Made by a program: the position numbers and the translations under genes. Positions 1-6,210 of a stretch of DNA of 41,650 nucleotides are shown piece by piece. The DNA is from JBBRHF01 sp038223055 (GTDB lineage: Bacteria; Actinomycetota; Actinomycetes; JACCUZ01). The notes under the pieces were generated by a model that saw only the letters and a program-made list of their open reading frames with translations, ran no database searches and was not told the DNA's origin. The number at the start of each line of letters is the position of its first letter. The first letter of the stretch is position 1. Location: contig JBBRHF010000012.1 of the NCBI GenBank assembly GCA_038223055.1, positions 1 through 41,650 of the forward strand, written 5' to 3'.

Positions 1-221
1 CCCGAACCCCACCCACCCGGACACAACCGGCCCCCACCACCACCACAACGCCAGTAGAAACCGACGAGGCGCGCCGGACTGTCGCAAACTGACGCCCTTG
101 CGCGCCGGATCATCTTGCGCGCCTTGCACGCCGGAAAGTCAGGCACGGCCGGTGTGGCGCGACGAACGGCCGGAGGCGGGCGGGGCGGGCGAGCGGCGAC
201 AGGCGGGGCTTGGTTGCGGCT
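1..221. other. Intergenic edge region, no gene seen
   Basis: This left edge lies downstream of the leftward epimerase gene. It holds no convincing reading frame. The word GCGCGCCGGA occurs at 72-81 and 101-110, with a shortened variant just after, so the stretch shows the same kind of small duplications found at other gene ends in this window. No clear terminator hairpin is visible. Confidence 0.5.
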
Positions 222-650
222 CTAGGCGTGGTCGCCGTTGGTGGAGGCCGCCTGGACCAGCTCGACCAGCACTCCGCCGGCATCCTTGGGGTGGACGAAG
301 TTGATCAATGAATCGGCGGTGCCACGCTTGGCGTTCTCGAACAGCAGTCGCACGCCTCGCTCGCGCAGGGTGGCACTGACTTCTTCGACGTCATCGACCC
401 CGTAGGCGACCTGCTGGATGCCCTCGCCGCTTCGTTCCAGGAACTTGCCGATCGCGGAGTCGGGGCGCAGGGGGGCGAGCAATTGGATGCAGGCGCCTGA
501 GTCGCCGACAGCGAGCATCGCCTCGCGCACGCCCTGATCCTCGTTGACTTCCTCGTGCACGACATGCAGGTCGAACGTCTTGGCGTAGAAGGCGATGGCG
601 GCGTCGAGGTCGCGGACTGCCAGACCGACGTGGTCGATACGTGTGAGCAT
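222..650 (-). CDS. mce: Methylmalonyl-CoA epimerase (VOC/glyoxalase fold)
   Basis: This enzyme would interconvert (2R)- and (2S)-methylmalonyl-CoA in the cytosolic propionate/succinyl-CoA pathway. The 142-residue length, the N-terminal IDHVGLAV strand and the C-terminal HPKDAGGVLVEL block are typical of the family. The ATG at 650 is preferred over the in-frame ATG at 689 because the family starts with MLTRIDH. Expected metal ligands are His7, Gln56 and Glu130. The fourth, usually His in a VHHIAF-like strand, is Gln80 here (GIQQVAYG). The gene is divergent from the thiolase, with 42 bp between start codons. No methylmalonyl-CoA mutase lies in the window: the nearby mutase looks isobutyryl-CoA specific, so the true partner is probably encoded elsewhere. 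A related VOC function cannot be excluded. Confidence 0.88.
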   Translation of the reverse strand: MLTRIDHVGLAVRDLDAAIAFYAKTFDLHVVHEEVNEDQGVREAMLAVGDSGACIQLLAPLRPDSAIGKFLERSGEGIQQVAYGVDDVEEVSATLRERGVRLLFENAKRGTADSLINFVHPKDAGGVLVELVQAASTNGDHA

Positions 651-692
651 GCGGCTATCGTGACACAACCACGAGTGGAGGAGGACCACGCC

Positions 693-1889
693 ATGTCCAG
701 CACGGCCCGCTCAGTCATCGTTGCCGGGGCGCGTACGCCGATGGGTCGGCTGCTCGGCTCGCTCAAATCCTTCTCCGGTGCGGATCTCGGCGGCTTCGCC
801 ATCAAGGGCGCCCTCGCCCGTGCGGGGGTCGCCCCCGATCAGGTCGACTACGTCATCATGGGACACGTCCTGCAGGCGGGCGCCGGGCAGATCACCGCCC
901 GCCAGGCTGCGGTCAACGGCGGCATTCCGATGACCGTCCCCGCCATCACGATCAACAAGGTCTGCCTCTCGGGGCTCGACGCCATCGCGCTGGCCGACCA
1001 GCTGATCCGGGCCGGCGAGTTCGAGATCGTGGTCGCTGGCGGCATGGAGTCGATGACCAACGCACCGCACCTGCTGCCCAAGAGTCGTGAAGGCTACAAG
1101 TTCGGCACGGTGCACGTGCTCGACTCGATGTCCCATGATGGGTTGTTCTGCGCCTTCGACCAGTGCGCGATGGGTGAGTCCACCGAGCGCCACAACGCCG
1201 CGTTCGGCATCACCCGCGAGGAGCAGGACGCCTTTTCGGCCCGGTCGCACCAGCGCGCCTCGGTGGCCCAGAAGAACGGCGTCTTCGACCAGGAGATCGT
1301 GCCCGTCGAGTTGCGCCAGCGCCGGGGTGACCCGATTGTGGTCACCACCGACGAGGGTGTGCGACCCGACGCGACAGCCGAGACGCTCAGCCAGTTGCGA
1401 CCCGCATTCGCGGCCGACGGCACCATCACCGCGGGGTCGGCCTCGCAGATCTCTGACGGTGCCGCAGCAGTGGTCGTCATGAGCAAGGACAAGGCCGAAC
1501 AGCTCGGCCTTGAGTGGCTGGCCGAGATCGGCGCTCATGGCGTCGTGGCCGGCCCCGACGCCAGCCTGCACTCCCAGCCCGCTAGCGCGATCAAAACAGC
1601 CCTCGCCAAGGACGGAATCGGCGTCGGGGACCTCGATCTCGTCGAGATCAACGAGGCCTTCGCGGCTGTGGGCATCCAGGCCATGCGCGAACTCGGTCTG
1701 GACGCTGACACCGTCAATGTCAACGGTGGCGCCATCGCCATGGGCCACCCGATCGGCATGAGCGGCGCCCGCATCGTGCTGCACCTGGCCCTCGAGCTCA
1801 AGCGCCGCGGTGGCGGCACCGGCGCCGCAGGATTGTGTGGCGGCGGAGGCCAGGGTGACGCCCTTATCGTGCGCGTCCCCTCGGTCTGA
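693..1889 (+). CDS. Acetyl-CoA C-acetyltransferase (thiolase)
   Basis: A 398-residue thiolase II-family enzyme that condenses two acetyl-CoA, or cleaves acetoacetyl-CoA, in the cytosol. The nucleophilic Cys91 sits in NKVCLSGLDAI, His352 in the GGAIAMGHPIGMSGAR block, and the second catalytic Cys382 in GLCGGGGQG. The start ATG at 693 follows a strong GGAGGAGG at 677-684; an upstream in-frame extension lacks family resemblance. The gene is followed after 8 bp by meaB, so thiolase, MeaB and mutase probably form one transcription unit linking C4 acyl-CoA metabolism. Symbols atoB, thlA or fadA are all used for such genes, so none is assigned. Confidence 0.93.
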   Translation: MSSTARSVIVAGARTPMGRLLGSLKSFSGADLGGFAIKGALARAGVAPDQVDYVIMGHVLQAGAGQITARQAAVNGGIPMTVPAITINKVCLSGLDAIALADQLIRAGEFEIVVAGGMESMTNAPHLLPKSREGYKFGTVHVLDSMSHDGLFCAFDQCAMGESTERHNAAFGITREEQDAFSARSHQRASVAQKNGVFDQEIVPVELRQRRGDPIVVTTDEGVRPDATAETLSQLRPAFAADGTITAGSASQISDGAAAVVVMSKDKAEQLGLEWLAEIGAHGVVAGPDASLHSQPASAIKTALAKDGIGVGDLDLVEINEAFAAVGIQAMRELGLDADTVNVNGGAIAMGHPIGMSGARIVLHLALELKRRGGGTGAAGLCGGGGQGDALIVRVPSV

Positions 1890-1897
1890 GGGCCGCA

Positions 1898-2869
1898 ATG
1901 GCCGTACAAGCTGGTCCCGGGGTCGACGAACTGGTCTCGCGCGCTCGGGAAGGCGACCCGCGCTCCGTGGCGCGTCTCATCTCACTCGTGGAGGACGCTT
2001 CACCGTTGCTGCGCGAGGCCATGGCCGCGCTGCTGCCCTATGGCGGCAACGCCTCCGTGATAGGGCTGACGGGCTCGCCGGGTGTCGGCAAGTCGACGTC
2101 CACGAACGCGTTGATCGCGGCGTTCCGCGCCCAGGGTCGCCGGGTTGGTGTGCTCGCCGTCGACCCGTCCTCCCCCTTCTCCGGCGGGGCCCTCCTGGGC
2201 GACCGGGTGCGGATGCAGGACCACGCCACCGACGGCGGGGTCTACATCCGCTCGATGGCCAGCCGTGGGCACCTCGGCGGCCTCTCGTGGTCCACTCCGC
2301 AGGCGTTGCGGGTCCTCGATGCGGCCGGTTGCGACATCGTGATGGTCGAGACCGTCGGCGTCGGGCAGTCCGAGGTGGAGGTTGCCGGCATGGCGGACAC
2401 AACCGTAGTCCTGCTGGCACCCGGCATGGGCGATGCGATCCAGGCGGCCAAGGCCGGCATCCTCGAGGTTGGCGACGTCTACATCGTTAACAAGGCCGAC
2501 CGCGAGGGCGCAGACTCGACGGTGCGCGAACTGCGTCACATGCTGACCCTGGGCGAGCGCCGGGAACCCGGTGACTGGCGGCCCCCGATCGTGAAGACCG
2601 TGGCCTCGCGGGGCGAGGGGCTCGACGACGTACTCGAGGCTTTGGACAAGCATCGGACTTGGCTGGAGGACAGCGGTGAGCTGGCTCGCCGCCAGCACCG
2701 GCGGGCGGTGGACGAGGTCGAGGCCATCGCGCTCACGGCACTGCGACAGCAGATGGGCGACCTGCGGTCGGGGCGCGCCCTGGACGACATGGCAGAGAAG
2801 GTCGCCCGCCGCGAGCTCGATCCCTATGCCGCCGCGGACCTGCTCATCGAGGGGCTCACGGCGACCTGA
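1898..2869 (+). CDS. meaB: MeaB-family GTPase, chaperone of B12-dependent acyl-CoA mutase
   Basis: A 323-residue G3E-type P-loop GTPase. MeaB-like proteins load and protect adenosylcobalamin in methylmalonyl- or isobutyryl-CoA mutases. The Walker A motif is GSPGVGKST (residues 59-67). The Mg/switch region is VDPSSPFSGGALLGDRVRM, followed by VETVGVGQSEVEVAGMAD and the base-recognition motif NKAD. The C-terminal helical dimerisation arm is present. The gene sits 8 bp after the thiolase stop and 130 bp before the mutase. Since that mutase has isobutyryl-CoA residues, this GTPase may serve it, a role comparable to the G-domain fused into IcmF. That partner assignment is inference. Confidence 0.93.
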   Translation: MAVQAGPGVDELVSRAREGDPRSVARLISLVEDASPLLREAMAALLPYGGNASVIGLTGSPGVGKSTSTNALIAAFRAQGRRVGVLAVDPSSPFSGGALLGDRVRMQDHATDGGVYIRSMASRGHLGGLSWSTPQALRVLDAAGCDIVMVETVGVGQSEVEVAGMADTTVVLLAPGMGDAIQAAKAGILEVGDVYIVNKADREGADSTVRELRHMLTLGERREPGDWRPPIVKTVASRGEGLDDVLEALDKHRTWLEDSGELARRQHRRAVDEVEAIALTALRQQMGDLRSGRALDDMAEKVARRELDPYAAADLLIEGLTAT

Positions 2870-2895
2870 CGACGTCAAGCCGATGATGAGGTGTC

Positions 2896-2979
2896 GGGGA
2901 GCACGAGATCGGGGAGCAACGAGATGTCGACTCGCACGAGTTGTCGGGTAGCACGAGTTGTCAGCTAGCACGAGATGTC
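2896..2979. repeat. Degenerate 17-bp tandem repeats before the mutase gene
   Basis: Five units based on AGCACGAGTTGTC: 2896-2910, 2911-2928, 2929-2945, 2946-2962 and 2963-2979. The last three are each 17 bp. They end just before the ribosome binding site of the mutase gene, so they lie in the meaB-icmA spacer. The units diverge by a few bases. They could be neutral slippage products or a binding-site array. Confidence 0.7.
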
Positions 2980-2999
2980 AGGTGACACAGGAGGTCATC

Positions 3000-4673
3000 G
3001 TGGTCGAAAGCGATATCGAGGCAGGCCGGGACCGGTGGCAGCGCCGCTACGACGCGTCTCGCCAGCGCACCGCCGACTTCACCACGCTGTCCGGGGTCGA
3101 GGTGGATCCGGTCTACGGCCCGCGACCGGGTGACACCGTCGACGGTTTCGAGCGCATCGGCTGGCCGGGGGAGTTTCCCTTCACCCGCGGCCTGCACGCG
3201 ACGGGCTTCCGCGGTCGCACCTGGACCATCCGCCAGTTCGCGGGCTTTGGCAACGCAGCCCAGACCAACGAGCGATACCAGATGATCCTGCGCTCGGGAG
3301 GTGGTGGCCTGTCGGTGGCCTTCGACATGCCAACGCTGATGGGCCGCGACTCCGATGACCCGATGGCGCTTGGCGAGGTCGGCCACTGCGGAGTCGCCAT
3401 CGACTCTGCCGCCGACATGGAGGTCCTCTTTCGCGACATCCCCCTCGGCGACGTCACCACGTCGATGACGATCAGCGGCCCGGCCGTGCCGGTGTTCTGC
3501 ATGTACCTCGTCGCGGCCGAGCGGCAGGGCATAGACATCCGCAGCCTGAACGGCACCCTGCAGACCGACATCTTCAAGGAGTACATCGCGCAGAAGGAGT
3601 GGCTCTTTCCGCCCGAGCCGCACCTGCGCCTGATCGGCGACCTGATGGAGTTCTGCGTCGAGAACATCCCGGCGTACAAGCCGGTGTCGGTCTCGGGCTA
3701 CCACATCCGCGAAGCCGGATCGACGGCTGCGCAGGAGTTGGCGTTCACCCTCGCCGATGGATTCGGCTACGTGGAGCTCGGGTTGTCTCGCGGCATGGAC
3801 GTCGACGAGTTCGCTCCTGGCTTGTCGTTTTTCTTCGACTCCCACCTTGATTTCTTCGAGGAGATTGCCAAGTTCCGCGCCGCCCGCCGGATCTGGGCCC
3901 GCTGGCTGCGCGACGTCTACGGCGCCAAGACCGACAAGGCGCAATGGCTGCGGTTCCACACCCAGACCGCTGGTGTGTCGCTCACCGCGCAACAGCCGGA
4001 CAACAACATCGTCCGTACGGCGGTGGAGGCGCTGGCCGCCGTACTCGGAGGGACGAACTCCTTGCACACAAACGCACTTGACGAAGTTCTCGCACTACCG
4101 TCCGAGAAGGCCGCGCAGATCGCGCTGCGCACCCAGCAGGTGATCATGGAGGAGACCGGCGTGACAAACGTCGCCGACCCCCTCGGCGGCTCCTGGTACG
4201 TCGAAGCGCTGACCGACCGGATCGAGGCCGAGGCCGAGGCGATCTTCACCCACATCCGGGAGATGGGCAGCGACGGCTCGATCACGTCGGGCCTGCTGCG
4301 CGGCATCGAGGACGGCTGGTTCATGTCCCAGATTGCCGAGGCCGCCTTTGTCTACCAGATCGCGCTGGAGAAGGGCGAGAAGAAGATAGTCGGGGTCAAC
4401 TGCCACACGAACACCGTCGAGGAGCCATTGGAGATCCTGCGGGTCAGCCACGAGGTCGAGCGCGAGCAGAACCGGGTGCTCGGCGAGCGCCGCAAGGACC
4501 GCGACACGCCGGCGATCGACGCGGCCCTTGCGCGCATGATCGAGGCGGCGCGCAGCGCCGAGAACATCGTTCCAGCGATGCTCGACGCGGTGCGGGCCGA
4601 GGTCACCCTCGGCGAGATCTGCGACGCCTTGCGCGCCGAGTGGGGGAACTACCGCGAGCCGGCCCGCTTCTAG
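3000..4673 (+). CDS. icmA: Isobutyryl-CoA mutase large subunit (IcmA-type, B12 mutase catalytic domain)
   Basis: A 557-residue acyl-CoA mutase TIM-barrel domain without the C-terminal cobalamin-binding domain, so it needs a separate small subunit not seen here. The GTG at 3000 is chosen because GGAGG at 2990-2994 lies 5 nt upstream; a TTG at 2958 would add 14 residues inside the repeat array. With this start Phe80 (RTWTIRQFAGF) aligns with methylmalonyl-CoA mutase Tyr89, and Gln198 (KEYIAQKEW) with its Arg207. Phe/Gln at these sites is the published isobutyryl-CoA mutase signature, recalled from the literature. Ala107 argues against 2-hydroxyisobutyryl-CoA mutase, which has Asp there. The likely reaction is isobutyryl-CoA to n-butyryl-CoA, linking valine and butyrate metabolism. 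MeaB upstream fits a chaperone role. Confidence 0.85.
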   Translation: MVESDIEAGRDRWQRRYDASRQRTADFTTLSGVEVDPVYGPRPGDTVDGFERIGWPGEFPFTRGLHATGFRGRTWTIRQFAGFGNAAQTNERYQMILRSGGGGLSVAFDMPTLMGRDSDDPMALGEVGHCGVAIDSAADMEVLFRDIPLGDVTTSMTISGPAVPVFCMYLVAAERQGIDIRSLNGTLQTDIFKEYIAQKEWLFPPEPHLRLIGDLMEFCVENIPAYKPVSVSGYHIREAGSTAAQELAFTLADGFGYVELGLSRGMDVDEFAPGLSFFFDSHLDFFEEIAKFRAARRIWARWLRDVYGAKTDKAQWLRFHTQTAGVSLTAQQPDNNIVRTAVEALAAVLGGTNSLHTNALDEVLALPSEKAAQIALRTQQVIMEETGVTNVADPLGGSWYVEALTDRIEAEAEAIFTHIREMGSDGSITSGLLRGIEDGWFMSQIAEAAFVYQIALEKGEKKIVGVNCHTNTVEEPLEILRVSHEVEREQNRVLGERRKDRDTPAIDAALARMIEAARSAENIVPAMLDAVRAEVTLGEICDALRAEWGNYREPARF

Positions 4674-5089
4674 CGCGAGTTGCGAGAGAGGCGAGAGGGG
4701 CGCGAGATGGCGAGAGGGGCGCGAGATGCGCGGCCTCGTGCTTCTCAGGAGCACCGTCCGGGGCTTGACCTGCGTTTCCTCTTCGATCACCGTGGGTGAG
4801 TGCTCTCGTAGCCGATGGGAACGCGCGCAGCGGGCCTCCGTCTAGCCCCGTGCCTAGCGGTGGCGACCCGTGAGGCAGCCGAGCGCCGAGAACGGCCGCC
4901 CTCCTCCACGCCGGGCATGCTGGGGCGGGCAGGAGGAGCGCGCGTGGTGCGGCATGAGGGGTTCCTCGGGTTGGCTGCGTCTCCCTGTACGTCGGCGCGG
5001 GGCCACCGCGCACTGTTGAGCCGAACGGGTCGGCCGTCCGCGGACCGGCCCGGTTGGTTGGTCGCCGTGGGTTGGGAGAGAATCACTGC
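4674..5089. other. Intergenic region of 416 bp with a duplicated 19-mer
   Basis: No gene or known RNA was recognised. GCGAGAGGGGCGCGAGATG is exactly duplicated at 4691-4709 and 4710-4728, shortly after the mutase stop codon. A 10-bp palindrome GTCCGCGGAC lies at 5036-5045. Near the right end, TTGGTT (5054-5059) and GAGAAT (5078-5083) with 18 bp between them form a possible promoter 6 nt before the next start codon. Small reading frames here show no family resemblance and were not called. Confidence 0.5.
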
Positions 5090-6088
5090 ATGAGCCAGCC
5101 CACCATCAATCCATACGGCGCCGTCGACCTCTCGTCCCTAGCCCGACCGGCGACCGCAACCCCGGCAGCCGGGGCCGGCGGCAGAGCACCCGCCGCGGGG
5201 CCGGGCCGGACATCGGGTGGGACTGGTGCGCCGGGTGGGACTGGTGCGCCGGGTGGGACTGGTGGGTTTGGTGGCGGCTTCGTGGTCGACGTTTCGGAGG
5301 CCGACTTCCAGGGCGTCGTCGACCAGTCGATGACGGTGCCGGTGGTGGTGGACTTCTGGGCTGACTGGTGCGGCCCCTGCAAGGCGCTGAGCCCGATCCT
5401 GGAGCGCCTCGCCGCCGCCGCGGGAGGCCGCTGGCTGCTGGCCAAGGTGGACCTGGACGCCAACCCGCGGCTCGGTCAGGCCTTTCAGGTGCAGAGCATC
5501 CCGGCGGTGTTCGCGGTCATCAAGGGCCAGCCGGTGCCGCTGTTCCAGGGTGCGCTGCCCGAGGCCGAGGTGGCGCGCTACCTCGACGAGCTGCTCAAGG
5601 TCGCCGCGGCCAATGGCATCTCGGGTCGTCTCGCGGGTTCCGCCGCGGCTGCGGTCGAGGAGCCCGAGCCGGTCCTCGACCCCCGGCATGACGCTGCCTA
5701 CGACGCGATCGAGCGTGGCGACTACGACGCGGCGGTCGAGGCCTACCAGTCGCTGCTCGCGGAGGCGCCGGCCGACGCCGAGGCCAAGGCTGGGCTCGCG
5801 CAGGTCGAGCTGCTGCGCCGGACCCACGATCTGGACCCCGTCGCCGTGCGGGCCGCCGCCGACGCGGCACTCGACGACGTCGCGGCCCAGGCCGCGGCTG
5901 CCGACCTCGAGCTGCTCGGCGGACAGATCGAGGACGCGTTCGGCCGCCTCGTCGAGCTGGTCCGGCGCACCTCGGGCGACGAGCGCAACGCAGCCCGCCA
6001 GCACTTGATCGGCCTGTTCGAGCTGGTGGGAGCACAGGACGACCGGGTCGGCAAGGCCCGGATCGCCCTGGCCAACGCGTTGTTCTGA
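5090..6088 (+). CDS. Thioredoxin-domain TPR protein (YbbN/CnoX-like)
   Basis: A 332-residue cytosolic protein. An Ala/Gly/Pro-rich N-terminal segment (about 1-63) is followed by a thioredoxin fold with active site WCGPC (93-97) and a C-terminal helical TPR-like half. This matches actinobacterial co-chaperones related to E. coli YbbN/CnoX, which protect proteins from oxidative damage; unlike E. coli YbbN, both active-site cysteines are present. ATG 5090 is preferred: GGGAGAG lies at 5074-5080, and the alternative TTGGTT-GAGAAT promoter would make the mRNA nearly leaderless. The N-terminal segment contains an 18-bp unit repeated about three times (5215-5267), giving GGTGAP repeats. It stands alone between the mutase unit and the convergent glucan operon. 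Confidence 0.88.
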   Translation: MSQPTINPYGAVDLSSLARPATATPAAGAGGRAPAAGPGRTSGGTGAPGGTGAPGGTGGFGGGFVVDVSEADFQGVVDQSMTVPVVVDFWADWCGPCKALSPILERLAAAAGGRWLLAKVDLDANPRLGQAFQVQSIPAVFAVIKGQPVPLFQGALPEAEVARYLDELLKVAAANGISGRLAGSAAAAVEEPEPVLDPRHDAAYDAIERGDYDAAVEAYQSLLAEAPADAEAKAGLAQVELLRRTHDLDPVAVRAAADAALDDVAAQAAAADLELLGGQIEDAFGRLVELVRRTSGDERNAARQHLIGLFELVGAQDDRVGKARIALANALF

Positions 6089-6129
6089 CGCACGCGCGGT
6101 CTGCGTCCCTGTGCGATCCGCGACGGCCG

Positions 6130-6177
6130 TAACGTCCGAACAAGCGGGGGCGATGCCGCACGCTTGTTCGGACGTTA
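6130..6177. terminator. 17-bp perfect inverted repeat between convergent genes
   Basis: TAACGTCCGAACAAGCG at 6130-6146 is matched by its exact reverse complement at 6161-6177, with a 14-nt loop. It lies between the stop of the thioredoxin-TPR gene (6088) and the stop of glgB (6195), where a bidirectional terminator is expected. There is no long U tract on either side. A dispersed palindromic repeat element is the alternative. Confidence 0.6.
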
Positions 6178-6210
6178 GCGATCTGGGGGCGACGTTAGCG
6201 ATCTGGGGGC
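6171..6210. repeat. Exact 20-bp tandem duplication across the glgB stop
   Basis: GACGTTAGCGATCTGGGGGC occurs at 6171-6190 and again at 6191-6210. The second copy contains the glgB stop codon (TTA on this strand at 6195-6197). The first copy starts inside the right arm of the adjoining inverted repeat. The duplication therefore copied the very end of glgB into the spacer. Confidence 0.9.

Noticed and set aside
711..1898. Long open frame antisense to the thiolase gene
   Set aside because: It is the shadow expected in very GC-rich coding DNA; its protein is rich in Asp/Gly/His/Leu without any domain.
2870..2999. Cobalamin riboswitch before the B12-dependent mutase
   Set aside because: No B12-box-like conserved core is visible; the spacer is mainly degenerate 17-bp repeats.
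4815..5093. 92-codon frame upstream of the thioredoxin-TPR gene
   Set aside because: No family resemblance, no good ribosome binding site, and it overlaps the next start and its likely promoter.
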